DNA of 64,000 nucleotides. Source: Lachnospiraceae bacterium. GTDB lineage: Bacteria; Bacillota; Clostridia; Lachnospirales; Lachnospiraceae. This document shows, one piece after another, positions 31,595 through 40,583 of this stretch. The stretch's first letter is position 1; each line of letters begins with the position of its first letter. A program made the translations under genes and the position numbers. The notes beneath the pieces were generated by a model that ran no database searches, was not told the origin of the DNA, and worked only from the letters and a program-made list of their open reading frames with translations. The stretch lies in NCBI GenBank assembly GCA_017615545.1, contig JAFZZY010000020.1:31815-95814 (forward strand), given 5' to 3'.

Positions 31595-34051
31595 ATGGCT
31601 GCAACCATTGATAAAGAGAGTTTTAAAAAAGAGGTTCGGTCTGCCGTAAAGAGTTTATACCGGAGAAATCTGGAGGAAGCGACACCGCAGATGGTCTATC
31701 AGGCGGTGGCATACGCGATGAAGGAGGTCATCATTGACCGCTGGATCGCTACGCACAAAGAGTACGAGAAGCGGGACGTGAAGACCGTATACTACCTGTC
31801 CATGGAGTTTTTAATGGGACGTGCCCTGGGCAATATCATCATCAACCTCTGTGCGCAGAAAGAGGTCAAGGAGGCTCTGGATGAGCTGGGCTTTGACCTG
31901 AACGTGATCGAGGATCAGGAGCCGGATGCGGCGCTCGGTAACGGCGGTTTGGGCCGTCTCGCAGCGTGCTTCCTGGATTCGCTGGCAACGCTCGGTTACG
32001 CGGCTTACGGCGCCGGCATCCGTTACAAATACGGTATGTTCGCGCAGAAGATCGAAGACGGTTATCAGGTCGAGGTGCCGGATAACTGGCTGAAGAACGG
32101 CAACCCGTTTGAGGTGCGCCGCCCCGAGTATGCCTGCGAGGTCCATTTCGAGGGTTATGTGCGCGTCGAGTACGACGAGACCGGCCGTGAGCATTTCTAC
32201 CAGGACGGTTACCGCTCCGTGCGCGCCATCCCGTATGACCTGCCCATCGTCGGCTACAACAACAACGTGGTCAATACGCTCCGCATCTGGGACGCTGAGC
32301 CGATCAATACGTTCAGCCTGGATGATTTCGACCGCGGAGACTACCGCAAGGCAGTGGAGCAGGAGAACCTGGCGAAGAACATCGTCGAGGTCCTGTACCC
32401 CAACGACAACCACTATGCAGGTAAGGAGCTGCGCTTAAAGCAGCAGTACTTCTTCATTTCCGCGACCATCCAGACCGCGCTGAAGAAATATAAGGAGCAT
32501 CATCCGGATGTTCGCAAACTGTATGAGAAGGTGACGTTCCAGATGAACGACACCCACCCGTCCATGGCGGTAGCAGAACTCATGCGTATCCTGATGGATG
32601 AGGAGATGCTGACCTGGGATGAGGCGTGGGAGGTCACGACGAAGACCTGCGCTTACACCAACCACACGATCATGAGCGAAGCGCTCGAGAAATGGCCTAT
32701 AGAGCTGTTCTCGCGCCTTCTGCCGCGTATTTACCAGATCGTTGAGGAGATCAACCGCCGTTTTGTTTTAGAGATCCAGAGCCGCTATCCGGATCGTCAG
32801 GATAAGATCCGCAGCATGGCCATCGTCTATGACGGCCAGGTACGCATGGCTCATCTGGCTATCGTCGGCGGTTATTCGGTCAATGGTGTTGCGCGTCTCC
32901 ACACGGAGATCCTGAAGAAGCAGCAGCTGCGTGATTTCTACGAGATGATGCCGGAGAAGTTCAACAACAAGACGAACGGTATCACACAGCGTCGTTTCCT
33001 GTTGCACGGCAACCCGTTGCTGGCAGACTGGGTGACCGAGCACATCGGCAACGAGTGGATCACCGATCTGTCCCACATTAAAGAACTCAAGATCTATGCT
33101 GACGATCCGAAGGCACAGAAGGAGTTCATGAACATCAAATATCGCAACAAGGTGCGTCTGGCACAGTACATCAAGGAGCAGAACGGCATCGATGTCAATC
33201 CTCGTTCCATCTTCGACGTGCAGGTAAAGCGTCTGCACGAGTACAAGCGCCAGCTGCTGAACATCTTGCATGTTATGCACCTGTACAATATGCTGAAGGA
33301 TAACCCGGACATGGATTTCTATCCCCGTACGTTTATCTTCGGCGCGAAGGCAGCTGCCGGCTATCGCCGCGCGAAGCTGACCATCAAACTGATCAATTCG
33401 GTTGCCGACGTCATCAACAACGACAAGAGCATCAACGATAAGATCAAGGTCGTATTCATCGAGAACTACCGCGTATCCAACGCGGAGATGATCTTCGCGG
33501 CTGCGGATGTATCCGAGCAGATCTCCACGGCTAGTAAGGAGGCTTCCGGTACCGGCAACATGAAGTTTATGCTGAACGGTGCGGTAACGCTCGGAACCAT
33601 GGACGGCGCGAACATCGAGATCGTCGAGGAAGTCGGCGAGGACAATGCGTTCATCTTCGGTCTGTCCTCTGATGAAGTCATCAAATACGAGAACGAGGGC
33701 GGTTACGATTCCATGGAGATCTTCAACAACGACATGGAGATCCGCCGCGTGCTGATGCAGTTGATCAACGGCTATTATTCGCCGAACGATCCGGAACTGT
33801 TCCGCGACCTGTACAACTCGCTGCTCAACACCTACAGCTCCGATCGCGCGGATACCTACTTCATCCTGAAGGATTTCCGTTCGTACCACGAGGCGCAGAA
33901 GAAGGTTGAGGAAGCATACCGTGACGAAGCCCGCTGGGCGCGCATGGCGCTTCTGAACACCGCAAGTAGCGGAAAGTTCTCTTCCGATCGTACGATCATG
34001 GAGTATGTAAACGATATTTGGAAACTTGAAAAAGTAACCGTAGAATTATGA
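31595..34051 (+). CDS. glgP: glycogen/maltodextrin phosphorylase
   Basis: This PLP enzyme releases glucose-1-phosphate from the ends of alpha-1,4-glucans. At 818 residues it is normal for the family. The conserved N-terminal YYLSMEFLMGRALGNNII-like segment, the GNGGLGRLAACFLDS substrate site near residues 111-125, and the PLP-lysine region EASGTGNMKFMLNGAVTLGT near residues 648-667 are present. ATG 31595 follows ACGGAGG; GTG 31589 lies too close to that site. It is 16 bases after ileS and may be partly cotranscribed with it, an unusual pairing of functions. A strong hairpin follows the stop. Confidence 0.94.
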   Translation: MAATIDKESFKKEVRSAVKSLYRRNLEEATPQMVYQAVAYAMKEVIIDRWIATHKEYEKRDVKTVYYLSMEFLMGRALGNIIINLCAQKEVKEALDELGFDLNVIEDQEPDAALGNGGLGRLAACFLDSLATLGYAAYGAGIRYKYGMFAQKIEDGYQVEVPDNWLKNGNPFEVRRPEYACEVHFEGYVRVEYDETGREHFYQDGYRSVRAIPYDLPIVGYNNNVVNTLRIWDAEPINTFSLDDFDRGDYRKAVEQENLAKNIVEVLYPNDNHYAGKELRLKQQYFFISATIQTALKKYKEHHPDVRKLYEKVTFQMNDTHPSMAVAELMRILMDEEMLTWDEAWEVTTKTCAYTNHTIMSEALEKWPIELFSRLLPRIYQIVEEINRRFVLEIQSRYPDRQDKIRSMAIVYDGQVRMAHLAIVGGYSVNGVARLHTEILKKQQLRDFYEMMPEKFNNKTNGITQRRFLLHGNPLLADWVTEHIGNEWITDLSHIKELKIYADDPKAQKEFMNIKYRNKVRLAQYIKEQNGIDVNPRSIFDVQVKRLHEYKRQLLNILHVMHLYNMLKDNPDMDFYPRTFIFGAKAAAGYRRAKLTIKLINSVADVINNDKSINDKIKVVFIENYRVSNAEMIFAAADVSEQISTASKEASGTGNMKFMLNGAVTLGTMDGANIEIVEEVGEDNAFIFGLSSDEVIKYENEGGYDSMEIFNNDMEIRRVLMQLINGYYSPNDPELFRDLYNSLLNTYSSDRADTYFILKDFRSYHEAQKKVEEAYRDEARWARMALLNTASSGKFSSDRTIMEYVNDIWKLEKVTVEL

Positions 34052-34056
34052 TCCGT

Positions 34057-34098
34057 GAGGGGTAAAGCGTGCTTTACCCCTCAATTTGTCTGTTTTTG
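34057..34098 (+). terminator. terminator after glgP
   Basis: GAGGGGTAAAGC (34057-34068) and GCTTTACCCCTC (34071-34082) form a long 12-bp arm pair (the two-base gap implies an opened tip), followed by AATTTGTCTGTTTTTG. Confidence 0.8.
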
Positions 34099-34162
34099 TT
34101 CGATTTTATGGAAATTCGACGAAAAAAACATTCGTAAAATTCAATAAGTTGTGACTAAACGC

Positions 34163-34191
34163 TTGACATTTCATAATGCATATGCTACTGT
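34163..34191 (+). promoter_or_regulatory. promoter of the cold-shock gene (extended -10)
   Basis: TTGACA (34163-34168), 17 bases, then TACTGT (34186-34191) preceded by TGC, an extended -10 arrangement. The start near 34198 would give a leader of about 205 bases. Confidence 0.65.
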
Positions 34192-34401
34192 TAACTCGTA
34201 TTTTATTAATTGTTTCACCTAAATGTTTCATGATGTGATCTCTTTGGGAAGTGCATCAGGAAACCATAAAGTGTTTGTGTAGAGTGCTTGACAAGGAAGG
34301 ACAAGGAAGGAATTCACTGTATTCTTACCGGCCGACGCTGTATGACAGATCGAGGCTATTGCTATTAATAAGATACAAGATTTTGTGGGAGGTATCTTTG
34401 A
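34192..34401 (+). promoter_or_regulatory. long untranslated leader of the cold-shock gene
   Basis: About 200 bases lie between the predicted start and the ATG at 34402, with no reading frame I can support. Such long leaders are typical of cspA-type genes, where they act as temperature-dependent RNA switches. It contains a perfect tandem 10-mer ACAAGGAAGG at 34291-34300 and 34301-34310. The ribosome site is GGGAGG near 34388. Confidence 0.55.
34291..34310 (+). repeat. perfect 10-base tandem repeat in the csp leader
   Basis: ACAAGGAAGG occurs twice head to tail. Each unit carries a purine-rich AAGGAAGG that resembles a ribosome-binding or RNA-binding site, about 100 bases ahead of the true start. 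Confidence 0.8.
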
Positions 34402-34602
34402 ATGAAGGGTACAGTAAAGTGGTTTAACGCAACCAAAGGCTATGGCTTTATCACCGGTGATGAGGATGGTAAGGACGTATTCGTACATTTCTCCGGCATC
34501 GTAGCAGAAGGCTACAAGAGCCTGGAGGATGGCCAGAAGGTCAACTTCGACGTGACCAACGGAGCTCGCGGACCGCAGGCAGTGAATGTAACACTCGCAT
34601 AA
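34402..34602 (+). CDS. CspA-family cold-shock protein
   Basis: A 66-residue single cold-shock domain protein. The RNA-binding motifs RNP1 (KGYGFI, residues 12-17) and RNP2 (VFVHF, residues 27-31) are intact within [20 protein letters not shown] and DVFVHFSGI. It binds single-stranded RNA and DNA and melts structures at low temperature. It stands alone, with its own promoter, a long leader and a terminator at 34642-34686. Confidence 0.96.
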   Translation: MKGTVKWFNATKGYGFITGDEDGKDVFVHFSGIVAEGYKSLEDGQKVNFDVTNGARGPQAVNVTLA

Positions 34603-34641
34603 GCGGAGAGCCTTCGCACGTCGGCGTGAGCCGATCATCAA

Positions 34642-34686
34642 AAACTGTCGTCGGGACGATCGTTTCGGCGGCAGTTTCTTTTTTTG
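34642..34686 (+). terminator. terminator after the cold-shock gene
   Basis: AAACTGTCGTCG (34642-34653) pairs with CGGCGGCAGTTT (34666-34677) through 12 pairs including two U-G, followed by CTTTTTTTG. Confidence 0.88.
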
Positions 34687-34700
34687 TACAGGATAAACCA

Positions 34701-34729
34701 TTGAAAAGCGGGATGATCGAGGGTATAAT
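34701..34729 (+). promoter_or_regulatory. sigma-A-type promoter of the GH5 gene
   Basis: TTGAAA (34701-34706), 17 bases, TATAAT (34724-34729). Start near 34736, giving a leader of about 75 bases. No cre-like palindrome is obvious to me in this region. Confidence 0.8.
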
Positions 34730-34811
34730 TGCAACAGAATGCTGTGTAAATGAGAGAGAAGCGATGTATGCTTGGAAGTGAGTAATGATCCCGATCAACG
34801 GCGGAGGTTTT

Positions 34812-36266
34812 ATGAGAAAGAATATGATCACTACTAAATGTTTTAAGAAGGCGGTCAGCGTGATGCTGGCGGGAGCGCTCTGCATGAGTACATTGGCCGG
34901 ATGCGATAAGGGCACGTCGGATGAGACGACGGCGGCAACGGCTGCGATCGCAGACACCACGGCGGCTGGTACGACCGCGACAGATACGACGGAGAAGCCG
35001 GCCGATACCACGGCTGCGCCTACACAGGCACCGACGACGGCGGCACCTACCCAGGCTCCGACGACGGAGGCGGCTACGGACCCGGTGACGCAGCCGGGCG
35101 AGATCATTGCCCTGGATGCATTTCCCGAGGTGAAGATCCCGGATTCTGAGGCGATCCGCTTCGTGGAGAACCTGCAGATCGGCTGGAACCTGGGCAATAC
35201 ATTTGACGCGCATACGGGTGCGACGGGTCTCAATCTGGAGACCGCGTGGGTCGGCGTGAAGACGACGCAGAAACTTATACAGACCGTGTATGACGCGGGC
35301 TTTAGGACCATCCGTATCCCGGTTTCATGGCACGGCCATGTCGATGCCGAGACGATGAAGATCGACGAAGCGTGGCTGAACCGCGTGAAGGAGGTCGTGG
35401 ACTGGTCGCTGGATGCCGGACTGTATGTCATCATCAACATCCATCATGATAACGATAAGAACGATAAGGGACTGTATCTCTACCCGTCGTATGACGAACT
35501 GGAGACGTCCAAGAAATACGTGACCGCGATCTGGTCACAGGTGGCGGAGGCATTTGCCGATTATGATGAGCGCCTGGTGTTCGAGACGATGAACGAGCCG
35601 CGCCAGGTCGGGACCTCGTACGAGTGGTGGGTCGCCGCCGCCAGCACCGAGGGTAAAGAGTGCATCGACTGCGTAAACCAGCTCAACCAGACCATCGTGG
35701 ATACGATCCGTGCGCAGGGAAGTGAGGCGAACCGCAGTCGGTATATCATGTGTCCGGGTTATTGCGCTTCGCCGGATCTTGAGACCCCGGCGTCGTTCGC
35801 TCTGCCCACAGACGATCAGGCGACGAAGGAAAACCGGATCCTGCTGTCCGTGCATGCCTACCGTCCGTATTATTTCGCGCTGGCGGGTACGAACGAAAGC
35901 CAGTACACCGAGAAATTCACGATCAATAAGGCGGCGGACCGCAAAGACATCGACTCGTTTTTGAAGGCGATCTATGCGAAATATGTTTCCAAGGGTGTCG
36001 GCGTCGTGATCGGTGAGTTCGGCGCGCGCCTGAAGAACGGAAACGACCGCGCCCGCGAAGAATTTGCCGCTTATTATGTGGCAGCAGCGCGTAACTACGG
36101 CATGACCGCCATCTGGTGGGACAACCATATCTTCTCCGGGAACGGAGAGATCTTCGGACTGATCCGCCGCAGCGACTGTTCCATCGTCTACCAGACGATC
36201 GTGGATCAGTTGATCTATTATTCGACAAAGGAGCACCTGCCGGCAGTGCTGGACCAGGCTTCATAA
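34812..36266 (+). CDS. GH5 family endoglucanase-like lipoprotein
   Basis: A 484-residue surface enzyme. The lipoprotein signal ends in STLAGC (Cys31), followed by a Thr/Ala-rich linker with TQAPTT repeats to about residue 95. The catalytic domain starts at IGWNLGNTFDAH and has the GH5 pattern: RIPVSWHGH, NIHHDND, FETMNEPR with acid/base Glu262, and VIGEFGAR with nucleophile Glu402; IWWDNH near the end. Such enzymes cleave cellulose, beta-glucan or xyloglucan internally; the exact substrate is not clear. ATG 34812 follows GGCGGAGG; the earlier ATG 34785 lacks a site. It has its own promoter. The SGNH gene starts 99 bases downstream. Confidence 0.92.
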   Translation: MRKNMITTKCFKKAVSVMLAGALCMSTLAGCDKGTSDETTAATAAIADTTAAGTTATDTTEKPADTTAAPTQAPTTAAPTQAPTTEAATDPVTQPGEIIALDAFPEVKIPDSEAIRFVENLQIGWNLGNTFDAHTGATGLNLETAWVGVKTTQKLIQTVYDAGFRTIRIPVSWHGHVDAETMKIDEAWLNRVKEVVDWSLDAGLYVIINIHHDNDKNDKGLYLYPSYDELETSKKYVTAIWSQVAEAFADYDERLVFETMNEPRQVGTSYEWWVAAASTEGKECIDCVNQLNQTIVDTIRAQGSEANRSRYIMCPGYCASPDLETPASFALPTDDQATKENRILLSVHAYRPYYFALAGTNESQYTEKFTINKAADRKDIDSFLKAIYAKYVSKGVGVVIGEFGARLKNGNDRAREEFAAYYVAAARNYGMTAIWWDNHIFSGNGEIFGLIRRSDCSIVYQTIVDQLIYYSTKEHLPAVLDQAS

Positions 36267-36328
36267 TAAAACGAGTCTTCCGCAGAAAGAGCCAATCGGC
36301 GGGAGAGGCAGACAAACTAAGCAGAAGG

Positions 36329-36348
36329 GCGTGCCGTAGCGTGCACGC
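36329..36348 (+). other. hairpin before the SGNH gene ribosome site
   Basis: GCGTGC (36329-36334) pairs with GCACGC (36343-36348) around an 8-base loop; AGAGAGGAAA follows directly. It has the same placement, just 5' of the ribosome site, as the elements at 17188 and 28392, with different sequence. Confidence 0.45.
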
Positions 36349-36365
36349 ATAGAGAGGAAAAAACC

Positions 36366-38117
36366 ATGAGTGAATTTTCAGTTAACGCGCCGAAGGACGC
36401 GGTGGACCGCAAAGGGGTCTACATCCTGATGGATACGCTGATCGAAGCGACACAGCGGCAGGACGGAACGTGCAGCCAGGAGATCTATCTGGACTCCGGG
36501 CGCCTGCAGGGAAAGCTTGAGATCATCGGAGGCATCTCCGATTTCGCGCTGTGCAACCAGCTGGTCGATCTTCAGCGTGAGGACGGTTTCTATAAGTTGG
36601 TAAAGGGCCTCGGCGTGTCGATCTCGGCACCGGACGATCCGGGCCTGAAGACCGTGCCCGTGATCTGGAAGCATTACGGAAAGCATGACCGTTATGGTCG
36701 CGGAACGACGCTTCGTTTCGACGTGCCGGCCGACGGCGGCGAGTTTATCTATATGTTTGATCAGGTGCAGTGGGACGAAGAGGATGACGTGATCGGAAAC
36801 ATCACGTTTATCTTGCAGCACCCCGGCCAGCTGGCGGAGGTCAATGTCCGCCTCTTCGTGGATGATACTCTGGACGTTCCGTCCGGCGAGCGTGATTCGA
36901 AGGTGGAGCGGGAGAGTGAGGCTTACAAGTCCATGATCCGCCGCAGCCTGGTGTCTGCGGGTACCGACGGACGTTTGCGCCGCGCGATCGAGCGCGCAAA
37001 GGCGGGCGAGCCCATGACCGTTGCCTACATCGGCGGTTCCATCACGCAGGGCGCGGGAGCGAAGCCCATCAATACAAATTGCTATGCATATCAGTCCTTT
37101 AAGGGGATCACGGAGCGCCTGGGCGACCCGTCACGTTTCAGTTACGTGAAGGCGGGTGCGGGCGGCACCTCCTCGGAGTTCGGCCTGATGCGTTATACAA
37201 AGGAGGTTTGCCTCTTCGGGCAGCGGAAGCCGGACATCGTGTTCATCGAGTTTGCGGTCAATGACTACGACGACGAGACACGCGGTCGCTGCTTTGAGAG
37301 CTTGCTGCGCACGGCGTTAAGCGCCGACAACCATCCGGCAGTCATCCTCCTGTTCTCGGTTTTCGCGAACAATGAAAACCTGCAGGATCGCCTGATCCCG
37401 ATCGGAACCGAATACGGCGTTCCGATGGTGAGCGTGAAAAACGCTGTCGTTCCTCAGTTCGCATTTCCCCGGAACGCGGGTCGTGTGATCTCGAAACGCC
37501 AGTATTTCTATGATACCTTCCACCCGACGAACATGGGTCACACCGTGATGAGCGACTGTCTGTTGAACCTGTTTGACGTCGTTCTGGCAGACCCATCCCT
37601 CAACGGTTTCTCACGCAGCGATGCTTCCCATGCGGAGGATTATGCGAAGGCAGCCGCCTACCCTTGCTGCGGACCGACGTTCGACGGTATCAAACTGATC
37701 GAGCGTGCGGATTCGTATCCGGACGGCGTGTGCGTGAATGTGGGTTCATTTACCGAGACGGACCCGGAGCTCCAGTGCGTAGAACGTGATCTGGATGTCA
37801 TCCCGAGTCCCGAATTTGCCGCGAACTGGAAGCGGCCACTGGACGCAGACCCGGCGCCGTTCGTGCTGAAACTTTCGGCGCGTTCGGTCTTCCTGATCTT
37901 CAAAGACAGCGGCAACGCGACGACCGGCCGCGCATCGGTCAGTGTCAACGGGCAGGAGGTCTTCATCGCCGACCCGCATCGCAACAACTGGACACATTGT
38001 AATGTTAAACTTCTGGCCGAAGGACAGGAGCGCGCGGACTACGAGATCACCGTAGCGCCCGCTCAGGGCGACGAGGATAAGGATTTCACTATCCTCGGCT
38101 TCGGCTACACGGAATGA
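36366..38117 (+). CDS. SGNH/GDSL hydrolase, probable carbohydrate esterase
   Basis: A 583-residue protein without a signal peptide, so probably cytoplasmic. The first 190 residues form a beta-rich accessory domain. The hydrolase domain has the serine motif YIGGSITQG with Ser225, an AGAGGTSSEFG block, FAVND as the Asn block, and DTFHPTNMGH with Asp383 and His386 as the remaining triad. A C-terminal beta-rich domain of about 130 residues follows. Such multi-domain SGNH proteins are usually deacetylases of xylan or other glycans. With the GH120 enzyme it could process imported acetylated oligosaccharides. ATG 36366 follows AGAGAGG. The U32 gene begins 45 bases after it. Confidence 0.87.
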   Translation: MSEFSVNAPKDAVDRKGVYILMDTLIEATQRQDGTCSQEIYLDSGRLQGKLEIIGGISDFALCNQLVDLQREDGFYKLVKGLGVSISAPDDPGLKTVPVIWKHYGKHDRYGRGTTLRFDVPADGGEFIYMFDQVQWDEEDDVIGNITFILQHPGQLAEVNVRLFVDDTLDVPSGERDSKVERESEAYKSMIRRSLVSAGTDGRLRRAIERAKAGEPMTVAYIGGSITQGAGAKPINTNCYAYQSFKGITERLGDPSRFSYVKAGAGGTSSEFGLMRYTKEVCLFGQRKPDIVFIEFAVNDYDDETRGRCFESLLRTALSADNHPAVILLFSVFANNENLQDRLIPIGTEYGVPMVSVKNAVVPQFAFPRNAGRVISKRQYFYDTFHPTNMGHTVMSDCLLNLFDVVLADPSLNGFSRSDASHAEDYAKAAAYPCCGPTFDGIKLIERADSYPDGVCVNVGSFTETDPELQCVERDLDVIPSPEFAANWKRPLDADPAPFVLKLSARSVFLIFKDSGNATTGRASVSVNGQEVFIADPHRNNWTHCNVKLLAEGQERADYEITVAPAQGDEDKDFTILGFGYTE

Positions 38118-38162
38118 TAAAAAGGGCGGATTTGGCCCGTTTACGAGGATTTGGAGCGTAAT

Positions 38163-39398
38163 ATGAGACGTAACGTGGAATTGCTGATCCCGGCGGGGAG
38201 CCTGGAGGTGTTATACAGCGCAGTGAACTTCGGCGCGGATGCCGTCTATGTGGGAGGTGAGGCCTTCAGCCTGCGGGCGAAGGCGAAGAATTTCTCCATG
38301 GAGGACATGGCCGAAGGTATCCGTTATGCGCATGCGCACGGCGTGAAATTCTACGTCACGGCGAATATCCTGGCGCACAACAACGACATTGCCGAGGCAG
38401 AAGAATACTTCAACGAGCTCAAAAAGGCCGGCGACGTGGATGCGCTCATCATCTCGGATCCCGGTATCTTTGAGATCGCGAAGCGCGTGATGCCGGACAC
38501 GGACATCCACATTTCCACCCAGGCGAACAACACGAACTATGCGACGGCGCAGTTCTGGTATAAGCAGGGCGCGAAGCGTATCGTGACGGCGCGCGAGCTT
38601 TCGCTCGCCGAGATCGCTCAGATGCGCGCGCAGATCCCGGAGGACATGGAGATCGAGACCTTCGTTCACGGCGCCATGTGCATTTCCTACTCGGGACGCT
38701 GCCTGCTGTCGGCCTTCCTGACGGGGCGCGACGCCAACCAGGGCGCCTGCACGCACCCGTGCCGTTGGAAGTACACGCTGATGGAAGAGAAGCGGCCCGG
38801 CGAGTATTTTCCTGTCGAGGAAAATGAGCGCGGCACCTACATTTTTAATTCCAAGGACCTGTGCATGGTCGAGCATATCCCGGAGCTGATCGAAGCGGGC
38901 ATCGACTCGTTTAAGATCGAGGGGCGCATGAAGACGGCGTTGTATGTAGCTACGGTGGCTCGCACCTACCGCAAGGCGATCGACGATTATCTCGCCGACC
39001 CGGAACTGTATAAAAAGAATCTGCCGCTCTACCGTGAGGAGATCGGCAAATGTACGTATCGTGAATATACGACCGGTTTCTTCTTCGGAAAGCCGGATTC
39101 GAACACGCAGATCTACGACAACAACACCTACGTGCACAACTACACCTACCTCGGCGTGATCGAGGAGGCGGACGAGGCTGAGCGCACGGTCCGCATTACC
39201 CAGAGAAACAAATTCTGCGTGGGCGACGAGATCGAGATCATGAAGCCTTCATTCGAGAACGTTCCCGTGAAGGTGCTTCGCATCGTGAATATCGAGACCG
39301 GGGAGGAGATGGAGAGCGCGCCGCATCCGTTGCAGGCGCTTCGGGTGACATTGTCCGAGCCGGCGGCCGCAGGCGGCATCCTGCGTGTGAAAGAATAG
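38163..39398 (+). CDS. U32 family protein (tRNA hydroxylation/YrrO-like)
   Basis: A 411-residue U32 family member. The start RNVELLIPAGSLEVLYSAVNFGADAVYVGG and the signature ETFVHGAMCISYSGRCLLSAFLTGRDANQG with its conserved cysteines, then CTHPCRWKY, are diagnostic. The family was first called collagenase-like peptidase; bacterial members such as TrhP act in 5-hydroxyuridine formation in tRNA and RlhA in 23S rRNA, which is the more likely role here. ATG 38163 follows TTGGAG. The metallophosphoesterase gene follows after 7 bases. Confidence 0.92.
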   Translation: MRRNVELLIPAGSLEVLYSAVNFGADAVYVGGEAFSLRAKAKNFSMEDMAEGIRYAHAHGVKFYVTANILAHNNDIAEAEEYFNELKKAGDVDALIISDPGIFEIAKRVMPDTDIHISTQANNTNYATAQFWYKQGAKRIVTARELSLAEIAQMRAQIPEDMEIETFVHGAMCISYSGRCLLSAFLTGRDANQGACTHPCRWKYTLMEEKRPGEYFPVEENERGTYIFNSKDLCMVEHIPELIEAGIDSFKIEGRMKTALYVATVARTYRKAIDDYLADPELYKKNLPLYREEIGKCTYREYTTGFFFGKPDSNTQIYDNNTYVHNYTYLGVIEEADEAERTVRITQRNKFCVGDEIEIMKPSFENVPVKVLRIVNIETGEEMESAPHPLQALRVTLSEPAAAGGILRVKE

Positions 39399-39405
39399 GG
39401 GGTTT

Positions 39406-40527
39406 ATGGGCTGGATATTATTATTTGGAGGAATCTATATCGGCGGCATGATCGCAGCCGTGGCTGCAGCGTTTAAAATGTCCAAATTCGGTTTCATCAA
39501 GAAGCTGGCGAAGGATAAGAAACGTTGGGCCGTGCTCATCAGTCTGCTGATAATGGCAGCGCTCATGGTGGTGCTGGTGTTTACGATCAAGGCCATGAAC
39601 GCGGTGATCGTCTTCCTGCACCTGATCGTGTTCTGGCTGCTGGCCGACCTGGTGAACAGCATTGTCCGCAAGAAGCGTGGTAAGGCGCCGAAACGGTATT
39701 ACGCGGGCGCGATCGCCATCGTGTTTACCACGGTCTATCTGTGCATCGGCGCGTATCTGGATCACCACGTATTCGAGACCAAGTACGACGTCGCGACCGA
39801 TAAGGAAGTCGGTCACATCCGGGTGGCGATGATCGCCGACTCGCATGTGGGGACGACCTTTGACGGGGATGGATTTGCCGAGCATCTGAAGGAGATCGAG
39901 AAGACCGAGCCGGACATTCTGGTCGTGGCCGGAGACTTCGTGGATGACAGCACGACGAAGGAAGATATGATCCGGAGCTGCGAGGCGCTGGGAAATGTCA
40001 AAACCAAGTATGGCGTGTATGTATCGTTCGGAAATCATGATAAGGGCTATATGAATAGCCGCGGCTATTCGGGAAGCGACGTGATCGCCGAACTGGAGAA
40101 AAACGGCGTGCACGTGCTGCATGACGAAGCGATGCTGATCGACGGCCGTTTCTACGTGATCGGAAGAAAAGACCGCTCGGAGCAGCAGCGGGGCGGCGGC
40201 AGAAAGTCGATGGAGGCGCTGATCTCCGGGCTGGATACGTCGAAGTACATGATCGTGATCGACCATCAGCCGCATGACTACGATGCCCAGGCGGCGTCGG
40301 GCGTGGACCTGGTCCTGTCCGGTCATACCCACGGCGGGCAGGTATTCCCTGCCAACATCCTGGAGGCGTTGTTCCACGCGGATGATCGCGTCTATGGACA
40401 CGAAACGAGAAACAACACAGATTTTATCGTTACGTCGGGCATCTCCGATTGGGAGATCATTTTCAAGACCTGCACATATTCGGAATATGTGATCGTCGAT
40501 GTCCGTGAAAACAGAAGAGATCAATAA
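39406..40527 (+). CDS. membrane metallophosphoesterase
   Basis: A 373-residue protein with several N-terminal membrane segments (about residues 3-23, 43-62, 67-85 and 101-119) followed by a calcineurin-like phosphoesterase domain. Metal motifs are present in order: MIADSHVG, VVAGDFVDDS, SFGNHDKGY, and the paired His in IDHQPHD and SGHTHGGQ. The topology resembles YkuE/YaeI-type proteins that act at the membrane face. Substrate unknown. The start follows AGGGGG. A symmetrical terminator separates it from convergent argH. Confidence 0.9.
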   Translation: MGWILLFGGIYIGGMIAAVAAAFKMSKFGFIKKLAKDKKRWAVLISLLIMAALMVVLVFTIKAMNAVIVFLHLIVFWLLADLVNSIVRKKRGKAPKRYYAGAIAIVFTTVYLCIGAYLDHHVFETKYDVATDKEVGHIRVAMIADSHVGTTFDGDGFAEHLKEIEKTEPDILVVAGDFVDDSTTKEDMIRSCEALGNVKTKYGVYVSFGNHDKGYMNSRGYSGSDVIAELEKNGVHVLHDEAMLIDGRFYVIGRKDRSEQQRGGGRKSMEALISGLDTSKYMIVIDHQPHDYDAQAASGVDLVLSGHTHGGQVFPANILEALFHADDRVYGHETRNNTDFIVTSGISDWEIIFKTCTYSEYVIVDVRENRRDQ

Positions 40528-40532
40528 ATACA

Positions 40533-40568
40533 AACGGGGATGTCCCATCGGACATCCCCGTTGTTTTA
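40533..40568. terminator. bidirectional terminator between convergent genes
   Basis: AACGGGGATGTCC (40533-40545) and GGACATCCCCGTT (40550-40562) form a perfect 13-bp stem with a 4-base loop. T-rich sequence follows on the plus strand (GTTTTATG) and, read on the minus strand, TGTATTTATT, so it can serve both the phosphoesterase gene and argH. Confidence 0.88.
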
Positions 40569-40583
40569 TGTGACTGAGTAATC

